From Symbiodinium natans (lineage: Eukaryota; Sar; Dinophyceae; Suessiales; Symbiodiniaceae): 64,000 nucleotides of DNA. The translations under genes and the position numbers were made by a program. Location: contig CAJNDS010002684.1 in NCBI GenBank assembly GCA_905221605.1, forward strand, positions 211,101 through 275,100, written 5' to 3'. The notes beneath the pieces were generated by a model, which did not search any database, was not told the DNA's origin, and worked only from the letters and a program-made list of their open reading frames with translations. This document shows, in pieces, positions 37,476-48,621 of this stretch; positions within the stretch are counted from its first letter, which is position 1; the number at the start of each line of letters is the position of its first letter.

Positions 37476-37493
37476 TAGCCATTTTGGTTTGAG
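37476..37493 (+). other. possible relic of the dinoflagellate spliced leader
   Basis: The 12 bases TAGCCATTTTGG match the core of the conserved dinoflagellate spliced leader (CCGTAGCCATTTTGGCTCAAG), and the following TTTGAG matches in part; over 21 bases 15 agree. It lies 30 bases upstream of the ATG of the coiled-coil/GIY-YIG gene, on the same strand, where a leader would sit in a trans-spliced mRNA. Relic leaders mark genes re-inserted from processed mRNA. The 5'-most bases differ, and a chance match is possible. Confidence 0.4.
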
Positions 37494-37523
37494 AGGTTGA
37501 GTTTCGTGAAGAGTTGTGCCCTT

Positions 37524-39475
37524 ATGTCCTTTTCTTGGGACAAGCCAACAATCGACATGGAGGCTCATGTTCCCAAAGGGGTGGCAGAGATGGGTTTGGC
37601 TCAGCCACCTCAGGAGCTTATGTCGACGAATCTCTCCCAGCCGGGAGACACGCAGATGGTCAATGATCTATGCAGGGAAGCCATGCAAAGCTCCGCAACA
37701 CCTATGGCCGTGATGTCCATGTATCAGCAGACTATGCAGACCAAAACGATTGACAAGCAATCGGGTGTCATTAGGCAACAGCTGATCACAATCGAGAACT
37801 TGCGAGCCGATGTCGTCCACTTGCAAAAGAAGAAGGAAGACCTCATGGGCGAATGCAAGCTACTGGCTAAGGCGAAGGAGGACGAAGAGAACACAATCGA
37901 GAACTTGCGAGCCGATGTCGTCCACTTGCAGAAGAAGAAGGAAGACCTCATTGGCGAAGGCATCGACCTGGCAACGAGCAAGCCAGAGGCTCCGAGCAAG
38001 AAAAGGAAGGCCGATGCAAAGCTCAAAGCTCCGAGGAAGTCGAGAAAAGCCGCGGCACCAGCAGCCAGTCAGATGCAGTTCCTCCACAGCACCAATTGGG
38101 TGATCTACCTGGCAACATGTATAGTCCGCTGGGTGGTGGAGTCTCGAGGAACACCTAGCCGACCCAGAACAGCCGGAGGTGCGGCATTTTTCTTCGACCC
38201 GACTGATGAAGCAGTCAAGGAAGTAGACAGCATCATGGCGGACCTGGAGAAGCTATCCAGGGCCGACTTACGGCAGCAGGCGGCTGCGCTCTGGCCCCGC
38301 TTCGGCCTTGATGCGACGCTCACGGACGACGAGAAACTCTCCAAGGCCGTTTTTTTTTTTTTTTTGCCCTGCACCACACTCCTAGAATAGTAGCTGCCAG
38401 GGAGCACTTTTCCGGGAAAAGGACTCGCTTTCATGCCAGAAGGGCATCACTTTTTGAGCGAAAAGTGATGCCCGTCGAGCAAAAAAGCCTACACTTTTCT
38501 GCCAGACGACCCCCCCTCGTCTGGCAGAAAAAGTGTAGGCTTTTGTTGCTCAAAAAGTCATGCCCTGTTCTCGCAGCCCTGTGCCAGGTGATGGCATCTC
38601 CGATCAAGTTGTGGGATGGCAACTGCAAGTTGCTTCGGCCCAGCTGGCTCGAGAAGCCAGCTGCTCGCGGTCCGACACGTGTGCAGATGCTGGGTCTGCT
38701 CAGGACGGTGCTCACTCGCGACAGGCAGGAGCCGACTCTGTGCTGCTTGGCCACCGCTGCAGGTAGACACCTGTGCAATTCCACCAGTTTCCTTTGGCAG
38801 GGCGAATGGTACTCCCTTCATATGCTCAAGCTGGTGAACAGTGACGGAAGCTATCTGTACAAGGTTGGGAAAGCAACCGGAAGCCGGCTCGGCAAGCGTT
38901 TCAAGGAGTATACCGACGAACTGGCAACCATGAGCCTGGCTTTGACGGAGTGCATAAAGTTAGTGCGCTTCCAAAGTGCTTGGCAGTGCTCAAAGCTGGA
39001 GACTCGTGTGCATACCTTAATGAGACGTTACCGACCACACTTGGTCGTGAAGAAGAAGAAGGAAGTAGAGGTCTATACCGCAGATGCACTCGAGACCCTA
39101 AGTGCCCTGCTACACGAAGGCGAGAACATGACTGGCGACCAGTTGGCCGAGCAGGTGAAAAAGACCTTCTTCCCCGTACACGTCTTCATGGGCGACTCTC
39201 CGGCCATCAGTCGTGAGGAAGAGGAAGAGGTTGAAGAACCACCTCCCGCCCTCCCTTGTACAGTCAGCGGCATTGGGGCTGCCGTCACCACTGGTAGCAT
39301 CGGGCAGAAAGAGAAAAAGTCTACAGCACATTTGCCAACTCGATGTACAAGACATGTCGCATACCTTAGCACATTTGCCAGTTCTGAGCGCTTCTTTCCA
39401 AGGGCAGGGCTAGACAAGGAGCCGACAACCCATATCCTAAACCCTAAACCTCAACCCCAAACCAGAAGCCCTTAA
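37524..39475 (+). CDS. coiled-coil protein with GIY-YIG (T5orf172-like) domain
   Basis: Two frames join in phase if 38,346-38,587 is an intron with a GC donor (AAG|gccgtt) and an AG|G acceptor (gccag|GTG). This gives exon 1 (37,524-38,345, 274 residues) and exon 2 (38,588-39,475, 295 residues). Exon 1 is helical and charged; a 35-residue unit with TIENLRADVVHLQKKKEDL occurs twice (residues about 89 and 124), then a Lys/Arg-rich basic stretch that could bind nucleic acid or act as a nuclear signal. Exon 2 carries WYSLHMLKLVNSDGSYLYKVGKA from residue about 352, then a conserved arginine helix (RLGKRFKEY) and KLETRVHTLMRRYRP. This is the GIY-YIG nuclease fold of the T5orf172 type, known from phages, large DNA viruses and some eukaryotes. 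The last 50 residues cross telomere-like CCCTAAA units and may not be real protein. Confidence 0.6.
38442..38565 (+). repeat. nested inverted repeat inside the GIY-YIG gene intron
   Basis: An inner stem of about 33 bases (38,477-38,509 with 38,517-38,551) has a C-rich loop of seven bases. An outer arm (38,442-38,459, GGGCATCACTTTTTGAGC) can pair either with a local partner at 38,461-38,473 or with a distal one at 38,548-38,565 (one mismatch). The structure lies in the inferred 242-base intron, after a run of 16 T close to the donor. It resembles a small terminal-inverted-repeat insertion. Confidence 0.85.
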
Positions 39476-40246
39476 GACCCCCTGCGAGGATTCGCAACGT
39501 CTTCCAGGCAATGCTTGGCGAGATCTGCAAGTGTCCGCAGCTATTTTCCGAGAGTAGAGTTTTATAGTTCCATCATAGCTTCTCGTTGCCAGACAGCCCG
39601 CCATGACGACCACAGGTGTATGGCCCACTGACAAAGCAGGTGGGGTTATCTTACTCGTTTTGCTTTCTGTACTGTTTTTGTCGTTCGCACGGGTGCTGAT
39701 CGTTCGAAAAGTTTCAGATCCTTCTTCTGCAGGGCTTTGAGGTCGTTTTGTGCGGATTGCCGGTTCGAAGAGGGTTCTGATGCTTCGCGATCGCAACCTG
39801 ATCACGCGTGAGTCTTGGGTCAAGTACCGAACGGTGTTCAGAAGAACGAACTCTCTTGCGAGGCTTTGAGATGAAACGCAAGTCATCTTTCTCACTGCTC
39901 GATGCAATGGCAACCCGTCCAGCACCAAATGTTGAAGGGCAGGATGCTAAGCTGCAAGCGCTGCAAACGGTTTTGTCATGTTCAAAATTTCTTTGGTACT
40001 GCAGACACTAGTAGTCGCTACTGGTAGAATCTTGAGTTTTGTGTTCATGACTGCACTAAGGATGGCGGTCGGATGGAGAAACTCCAGCAACTTATGGCGC
40101 ACTACGACTCCTGGTCAATGTTTCGATAGTTGCGCTTAGACACACCATGTTCTGGGCACACCTTTTGATGGGACCGGTTTTGGCGATGCCTTGCTTGAGT
40201 GGGAGTTTGATGGGCGAGGACTGAGAGGACTGAGATGTGTTGTGAG
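39476..40246 (+). other. interval likely to hold the phosphorylase 5' end
   Basis: I recognise no exon here, but the phosphorylase must start upstream of 40,247 because its N-terminal part before '[12 protein letters not shown]' is missing. A first exon and promoter are expected in this interval or further upstream. Confidence 0.4.
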
Positions 40247-43200
40247 GAGCCCAATGACCCAGAGTCCATCCAGAAGTCTTTTGCTCGGCACTTGGAGTAC
40301 TCCCTCGCCTGCACGCGGTTCAGCTTCACCATGCAGGCTTGGCTTGTGGCGTAGATGTTTCCAAGGATCTTTAAGAAGGAAGCTCTTTTGCAGCTGAAGG
40401 GATGTTGCCGGAGCGCCTCGCTCTGTTTTATTTGTTAAATTTAGAGCTTCACATGAGAAGGACGCCTACCGTGCCGCCGGCCTTGTTCTTCGCGATCGGC
40501 TGCTGGAGTCACTGAATGACACCAACACTTGGTACCGAGAGCAGGATGTGAAAAGGCCCGCACTTTTCCGTTCTCCTGTTCTTCCATGACTTGGTTCATG
40601 CTGTGTGCAATTGTGAGCATGTGCTGGCATGTGTGAATCTGCAGGGGGTACTACCTGTCGGCTGAGTATCTGATCGGCCGTCACATGCAGAACGCCATCG
40701 CCAATTTGGACTTGGAGCAGCCGTTCAAGGACGGGAGAATTCACTACCGAAGGTTTTGTCATGCCTACCTCGCTTCCTTTTTGCAGGAGGCCTTCGAAGA
40801 TTTGGGAATGAAGCTTGAGGACAGCCGACTCGAAAAATCTGCATTCGCATATATTCGCATTCAGGGTGATGGATTGTCTTGCTAGCTCCTGTGCCGCACG
40901 GAAAAGATGACCTCGTGCAGCGATGCGGCCGAGACATGACGAGTCGAACAGCAGACCCTGTATCAAACTCTCCAATTCCTGCAGACAGCATGTTGCTGTT
41001 CCCCGGATTTTGCAGGATTTGTTCGGCGAGGAAGCAGATCCCGCGTTGGGCAATGGAGGACTGGGTCGCTTGGCTGCCTGCTTCCTCGACTCAATGGCGA
41101 CCCTGCACCTCAGCTGGCAGCAATGATGAGCCTAGACGACGGGGCCGCATGACCATGCATCACCACCTTTGAAGTCTCCACGATAAGCAGCACCAATTTA
41201 AGGTCATTGCCGTGCTGGGGTTATGGCATCCGCTACAGCTATGGCATGTTCAAGCAGGGCATCAAGCGTCCTCCTTGGAGGGTACTGTCTTGATGGGAGA
41301 CCTCTGGGAGACCCTATAGTGTGCCATAAGCATCGGAATCATTCTTTGAGGGATGGTCGCCAAATCGAAGAGCCAGATTTTTGGATCGGCTGGGTAGCCC
41401 AGCAAAGCTTCCATGACGCCTTCCGATTCCTGCTTCGTTATCAAATTTCAAATAGCTCTGCATCTTGACCTCACCTTTGTAGATTGTAGATGGCGAGGTG
41501 ATGGCTGCCCGTTTGAGATCCCTCGTCCGGATGTGACATACCCGGTACGCTTCTACGGCAAAGTGGAAGAGGCCCATGAGAACGGCCAGAAAGTGTCAAG
41601 GCTCGTGCGTGGGCAAGCTGAATCACTCTTGTAAACAATCTTGTGTGCAAGCTTCCGGAACATGTGCCATAGGTGGGTCGGGGGCGAGATCGTACAAGCC
41701 ATGGCCTACGACAACCCCATTCCTGGCTTCGACGCTGCTCCTATCTTTGAGGCTTCAGAAGTATGTAGCTGAAGTTGTATGATGTTCGAGTTTGTGGTAG
41801 GTAGATGGAGTGCAGTAGGGCCATCATTTCGGGGCCATCTGGAAGCTTGATCTCATGCTATCGGCCCATGTCGTTGCAGGATTTGAAACATGCCGCTGGA
41901 TTCCAGCTATTCTAAGAGAACGGCACGAAGCTCAGGACACCTACAACACCAACAACCTGCGACTCTGGCGAGCCTGTCCCAGTGAGGACGCTTAGAGAGT
42001 AAAGGGCAGAGCAGTTCCAGTAGATTCAGTAGATTGCAAGGCTCAAGAATGTCTGAAATGTAGGAGTTCGACCTGGACGCCTTCAGCAGTGCGCAGTTCC
42101 AAGATGCGATCACACAACGCCGCAAAGCCGAAGATCTGTCCGCCGTGCTCTACCCGAATGCACCTCAGCAGACTTGTTCTTGGCCGCCCTTAGCGCAGAA
42201 AGGCTCTGGCCTGAACAACTCCTAGGATCATGAGTGCTCATGAATACTGGCTATAGTTCGGACTGTAAGTGTTCCTCTCTTCCAAGGACGCTACGTACGC
42301 CGGAAAGGAGCTTCGCCTTCGACAGCAATACTTCTTCGTCAGCGCGTCTCTGCAGGACCGTTCCCGTTCCGCAGAGCACGTTGTGCATGTGCTCAGATCT
42401 CCCTGCGATGCAGCTCTTGTGATGGCATCACACGACATGCGCCGAATGTCAGGACTTGCTGCGGGAGTTCATCAAGCGACCAAACTTCAAGTGGGAAGAG
42501 CTTCCCCAGAAGGCCCCGTGTTGACACGGCACGGACATCGGACAGGTGCTGGGTTTGTACGTAGGGGACCAGCATCACATCCCTTGCAGTGTTTGGAGTG
42601 TACTTGTGGCTGCATTGTCAAGCACCGTTAATTCATTTCTGAGGTTACGGAGGGCTCACTTGCGCCAAACCTTAGAATTTTTTTCAGCTTTGCACACTCG
42701 CCCCAAACCTTCAGGCTGACAAACCCTAAAAAAACAAAGGCCAGCGAGCCCTCCCACCTTCTTCGACATTTAGAAGACTCTAAGGGATGGTAGCCCATGC
42801 AGGTAGCAGTACAGATGAACGACACGCATCCCACCATTGCTGTGGCGGAGATGATGCGACTGTTGGTCCTCAAGCTGCAAGTGTAAGCGAGCCGCTTTGA
42901 GCGTGGTTTTTTCCAGAAGGGTGCCCCAATGCCGCAACAATGCGACAATAATTCGGCAAGAATGCCGCAGTAATGCCAGAATGTGTGGTGAATGTGTGGG
43001 GCTTGAGGTTGACGTGCAGAAGCTGGACTGGGACAGGGCGTGGGAGCTGACCAGGACTCGCCACTCTCTTGTGTGGTCATGTTTTGGCAATTTTCTGAGC
43101 CTTCCTCGATGGTTTGCACCTCGGCCAGGCAGTGCTTGAATTACACCAATCACACCGTCATGCCAGAGGACTGAATTTGCAGAGCTCATCCGTCCTTAGT

Positions 43201-44152
43201 CCTTACCGGATTCTGACCTGAACCGACTCCAGGCTCTGGAAAAGTGGCCGGTTGAGATGATGGAGCGCATGCTGCCCAGACACCTGCAGATCATTTACCA
43301 CATCAATGGGATCTGGATTCAGAAGCTGCTGCAGAGGCCCGTAATTTGCTCAGTGCGGCGAGAGCCGCTCTTTGTTTTAATTTTTGCAGGTGGGGGGATG
43401 GACCCATCATCGCGGCCTTGAGCATCGTTGAGGAAGGTGATGTCAAGAAGATTCGAATGGGCCACCTTGCCATCATTGGTTCAAACAAGATCAATGGAGT
43501 TGCTGCCATCCACACCGAGATCATCAAGAAGGACTGAGATAGAATCTCAAAGAGGATCTTTGAACAGGGGATCTCAGGAGTCTCAGGCCACGGAAGCCAT
43601 GTCCCGTCGGAGGAAACGTTTCCTGAGTTCTACAAGTGGTGCTGCGACAATGGAGAGCACAACAAGATTGCTCCTTGGTTTCGTGCTATTGCTTCACCGC
43701 TTCGCCACTGCTTCGCCACTGCTTCGCCACTGCTTCGCCACTGCTTTTGCATGTAGTGACGTAGCAGTGCCACGGCGCCTTCGGGATGAGGTGAACATGA
43801 CGAACGGTGTGACGCCACGGCGTTGGGTTCACTGTGCCAACCCAGCTCTGAGTGAAATTTTCACAGAATACCTGGGCCTTTCAACTGCATCTTACATCTA
43901 TCATACAAGGGTATCGCACGCTGCAGAAGTGACAGCGCTCGCAATTCTTGCTCGGATGACGTAGGCTCGCAAGAGTGGCTGACCGACATGACGAAGCTGA
44001 AGGCGCTGGAGTCACTGGAGTCATTGGAGTCGTTCATGAAGAGCTGAATTGGAGCACATTCAGCCAAACACGCTTGCGGAGTGACATGCGAAGAGGTCAT
44101 GTTGGACTACAAAGAGGACCCCAAGTTGCACGACAAGCGGCTGTCCTGAACC

Positions 44153-44184
<32 letters not shown>

Positions 44185-47100
44185 GATAAATATATGTATA
44201 GATGTACCTATATGTACATATAGGTATATGTATATGTACCTGCATATGTTTCTGCAGATACAGAAGTATATATATATATAGATATGTGTATATATGTATA
44301 TGTATATATATATATATAATATACATATATATATATATATGTATGTGTATGTGTATGCACATGTGAACACCTACATAGTCCAATTCAGCACCACAAGTGA
44401 TGATTTACACATCAATTATTGCGTTCTTGCAGTGAGGTGGATGGCAATGAAGAAAGGTTGCAAGGCCAAGTTGGCCGATTGGCTGAAATCAACGATGGAT
44501 CTGGAGATCGACCAAGATGCCCTGATTGATATCCAGAGCCTTGGACAGATTCCCATGTGCAGAGGTGCGCAGGGATGTGCGGAGGGCCCAGTGCCAAGTT
44601 GTAGTTCCAGAGAAGCCTGTAAACGAGCGCGGAGCTTTATGCTCCCTGCTGGGCAGCACAGGATCAAGCGAATTCACGAGTACAAGAGACAGTTGATGAA
44701 CATCCTGTTGCCTGGAGATGAATTCATCATTCCAGTTGAGTAATTGAGTGCCTGCTACGTTCCCTTCAGTGTTGCTGAGTTTCGTCATCCACCGCTACCT
44801 GGAGCTGAAGAAGAAATCTCCGGGAGAGCGTGCAGCAGTCCAGAAGCGCGTGGTGCTGATTGGAGGGAAGGCATCTCTTTGAGCACAATGACGGAAACGC
44901 GACTGCCACTCGATAGCCTTGGCCCTACAGGCGGCGTCTGCATATGTGAACGCGAAGATCATCATCAAGCTGATCAACAATGTGGCCAAGGCTCGTGACC
45001 CTTCGATTGGTTTCAGTGGAAGGAGGATCAAAGAGAGCCGGGAGTAGCCGGGAGGGGAAAAGAGAGGCAGAAAGGTCTCTCTGCCCATGCCTCGTGCAAG
45101 CAAAGTTGGTTCAAAAACAAACCCCAACTCCTTGAAAAATTACCGGGATCGCTTTGACTTTGTACAGAACCCTGCTCTGGACCCCAAACAGGCGCAGGGT
45201 TCTGAATAGCGCGGCAAACTTTATTACAAGGGGTTCTACTTGTACTAAACAGGGTGCAACGTTATGGTTGCCTTTCCCCCACACATGGTTCAGTGTGGAT
45301 GGAGGCAGGACGGGATTGGTGGTCGGACGCGGCAGGTGGGGGTTGTGGGGCAATCGGAGGTGTAGTTGTTTGCTGGCCATCTGAGCCGCCATGTGCCCCC
45401 CTCCCTGTCCCATGGCGAAAGGTTTCTTGAGACCTTGTTTTGTGCCAGGGATGACAGGTGTGCTTCTGGTTGGTCGATGGTGGCATTCCATGGTCCGTGT
45501 CCTCTGATCACACCTAGTTGGCTTCGTAGGGCTCCTCTCCCAAGAATGTGATGGACAGGCCCTCCTTGAAGAGTTCGAGTGTGGTGGTGCATAGCAGCAA
45601 GCGTGTTAGCTTGTAAATTATGGTTGTGCCCCTCCGAGCCCCTTCTTCTATCCTTTGTATTACTCGCCAATCATCAGATCATCAGAACTGTCGACTTGAA
45701 TGCCGACACTGAACATCCCGACATGCGTGCATCCTTCCGTGTCCAGCCCTCCCACACTCCACAGGATGTTACCTGATGAGTTGATATAAGTTGCATGGAG
45801 CAGTGTGCGGTGAGCACCTATCAAGTTTTGCCGGGGCACAAAAGCTTCGGGAGCATCATTCAAGCTGTTCGCTGTTGATGTTGGTGATGCTGGCCTTTTT
45901 TGTCTCCATGCGCGTGATGCTCTCTTCTTGCTGGGCATATTGTCAGTGAGCTCCTGGAGCGGCCCCGCATGGTGCTGTTGAGTTGCTCCCCTGCTGCCAC
46001 TATCACCATCGCTAAGATGTCAAAGCTCAAAGCTCTTGGCGGGGGTACGCTGAGCGATGCGGAGTGGAGAAACGGGGGAGGTGTGCTACAGGTCGGGTAG
46101 GGTCGCCCTCTTGTTCCTCTTCCTGCACACATTCCCTCTCCAGAAAAAGCCCACCAGTGCTGCATGCAATACCCGCCCATGGCCCAGGAGGGCAGCCACC
46201 CAGAGTGAGTCCATGTGTTGGGTCAGGTCCTTCCCCAATGCAGCGCAAGCAGTCACCCTGAAGCAAACTGAAACGGGTGGGATGCTCCGAGACATATCAT
46301 ACTCGATGGGAGAAGCCCACCATGCACAGGTGTGAATCTGGGCATGGGACTGGAGGTTCTTGGATTCAAGGGAATCAGAAGTACCACGTCCTGGGGCAGC
46401 ACAAATGGGGGGGAAGGAGGCCTGTTTCAAACGGATTCGGTGGCAGCACTCAGCACACCTTCGGGCGGCCCTTCTTCTGAGGGGGCATATGTGCGCTGGA
46501 AGGAAGGGCGAGAGAGGGAAGGCCGATGAGGGCGGGAGGGCGAGAGAGCGAAACGGCAGCGGAGCTTGTGTTCAGGCAGGCTTGACTGGCATGTCGGTGT
46601 GTGGTACCGAAGCATTGTAGCTTGACGGTTCTCAGATTCTCAGGTCATCAACAACGATCCAGACACGAAGCAGTACCTCAAGTGTCTGAGCAATGGAGAA
46701 ATGGCTTCACATCGCTTCGTGCAAATGTAGGTGTGAAAGCATCAAGCTGTCTTGCGCAAGGTGTGCCTTCGTGCCCAACTATTGCGTGTCAGCCGCGCAA
46801 GTGATGATTCCAGCATCGGACATCTCCGAGCACATTTCCACTGCTGGCACAGAGGCTTGATGCACGTGGCACGCGAGCACTGCTTTGCATGTGGCGTCAT
46901 GTGGCCAGTTAAGGGAACGCTTGCGGCACACTGCACTGACAGCTGCACTGAGGAAGCTTCCGGCACATCCAATATGAAGCTGCTTGGAGTTCGGCTGGTG
47001 GTACATCTTGCGACCACAATAAGTCACATTTCTTGGAGAAAGGAGGCCTTTGCTTCACAGGATGCTTCACAGATGTTTTGCAAGGTTTGTCATGAACGGC

Positions 47101-48505
47101 GGTTTGATTGTGGGAACCATGGATGGGGCAAACATTGAGATCAGAGAGGAATGCGGCGCCTTGCCTGCTTTTTTTTAAATATATTCTTGAGCCTTGGAGC
47201 AGTTTTTACTCGATGGACCTTTGTGCGTTTCACTGGAGTGTGATGCCACCAGGCCCCGAGACCATGTTCATCTTCGGATGTCAGGAGAACGAGGTTGGGG
47301 GGCAGAGGAGAAAGCAGCACCACGGAACATCGGTTGCCTCTTTGGATTCAATTGCAGATGCAGGTAGCAGGGATTTCCGCGAGGGCACAAGAGGGCCACT
47401 ATCCCATCGACAGCCGTCTGCAGGCTGGTTGGGTGGGAGCAATATCCCCAAGTTTTGAACACGGAAATCACGTGACAACACCGCTGACCCTGCATAACCC
47501 CTTGGCTGCATGTCCAGGCAGTCTTTGACGAGATTCGGAACGGCAAGTTTGCGGGGCAGGCTCGGGGTTGGATCCCTGAAGGTTTTTGCGTTAAATCTGC
47601 CTCCACAACATCCATCTCTCCAATATTGCGAACATGCGAGAGTTCCCTAAAGTGCCCTCCATCCTGGAACATCCTAAAGAGTTTCTTCAAGTATGCAGGG
47701 GGAGCCCCGCCCGCCCTTTTGCCGGAGGCGGAGCCGGAGGCGCAAGCCGAGTTTGAGTCGATCGTCAGCCGGCTTTGCAATGCTCGCGCGGCAGGCCGGC
47801 CCCCCCACAAAATCAAACAAATAAAAAGACAGGATAAAGTCCTCCAAAAGGAGCTGTTCTGTTTTTGTGGGTGTGACTCTGGAGTGTTGGGTTTAGCTTC
47901 TGCTTCCAGTCACTTGACAGGAACTTGGGATGGAGACAAGCAGCTCGGGCAAAAGACGCTAAGCTTGTGTCGGCTTGCCCTGTCCTGATGTTGGCATTGT
48001 CTGAGGTACTTGGTCATTTACGACTTCCCATCATTCATTGACGCTCAGGCACTTCTTTTGTCCCATGGCTAAGAAGTTGAGGCCCAGGTAGCCCAGAGTT
48101 CGCCATTCGGACCTGCAGGCAAGGGTAGACCAGACCTACAAGAACAAGTCGCAGTGGTGCAAGCTGAGCATCCAAGCAGCGGCCTCCATGGCGTTGCTTG
48201 GCTGCAAGGGACTGTATACTGTGTGTGGGCCTTTGCTATCTGCCCGCTCTGTCTGTAGCAGAGCGTGCTGGCCAGCCTCCTCCGAGGCAGTTCTCAACGG
48301 ATCGTACCATGCGTGAGTATGCAAAGGCTTGGGAAGATTCATCAAACGATTGTCACATCACATGCCTTCGCTGTTTTCCTCTGCCCGAGCGGTTTCTATA
48401 TCACTACTTCTGTGCTGACCTTTGACGACCGTGCAGCTTGTCCAGGTCATCTGGGGCATCGAGCCAGCCAGGCGTCCGGTCGACGAGGCCCATATGCTGC
48501 TCTAG
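40247..48505 (+). CDS. glycogen/starch phosphorylase, about 37 exons
   Basis: Exon segments translate in order along the whole family. They are 40247-40336, 40461-40555, 40645-40729, 40787-40819, 41016-41104, 41203-41265, 41351-~41393, ~41498-41600, 41673-41730, 41936-41983, 42064-42159, 42287-42355, 42453-42512, 42803-42865, 43008-43054, 43129-43168, 43233-43336, 43390-43531, 43613-~43666, 43791-43875, 43965-44040, 44437-44535, 44662-~44709, ~44780-44870, 44931-44990, 46644-46681, 46761-46851, 46953-46978, 47085-47155, 47253-47293, 47364-47423, 47517-~47555, ~47699-~47781, 48006-48048, 48119-48192, 48287-48326 and 48446-48505 (TAG). The enzyme releases glucose-1-phosphate from storage glucan using pyridoxal phosphate. 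Landmarks are [113 protein letters not shown] (with the PLP lysine), [15 protein letters not shown] and [11 protein letters not shown]. The N-terminus upstream of [12 protein letters not shown] was not found, so regulatory sites there cannot be judged. Five junctions (marked ~) are unsettled. Confidence 0.92.
43691..43746. repeat. 11-bp tandem repeat in a phosphorylase intron
   Basis: The unit GCTTCGCCACT is repeated about five times in the intron before the exon starting at 43,791. Confidence 0.9.
44152..44352. repeat. CA then TA microsatellites in a phosphorylase intron
   Basis: A CA array (44,152-44,179) is followed by GTATATG and TA arrays to about 44,350. Both lie in the intron between exons ending at 44,040 and starting at 44,437. 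Confidence 0.9.
44991..46643 (+). other. exceptionally long phosphorylase intron (1,653 bases)
   Basis: Coding sequence stops after NNVAK at 44,990 and resumes with [13 protein letters not shown] at 46,644. All other introns of this gene are about 60-460 bases. The insert contains motif-free frames on both strands, a G-rich 3' half and AGGG/GAGG-rich tracts near 46,500. It may hold an inserted element, but I recognise none. Confidence 0.75.
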
Positions 48506-48621
48506 GAGATGGTGGTTAATCTGCGCGAACCTGCTGTCGTGGTCTGAATATCTGTTAATCCTCTGAACTTGGACTACGTTACTGCCTCTTTCGCTCTGTT
48601 CTGCTTGTGGTCGCGGAGGAG

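Noticed and set aside
45111-45670. Minus-strand frames in the long phosphorylase intron
   Set aside because: No recognisable domain and they lie wholly inside a plus-strand intron; kept only as a note that this intron is unusual.
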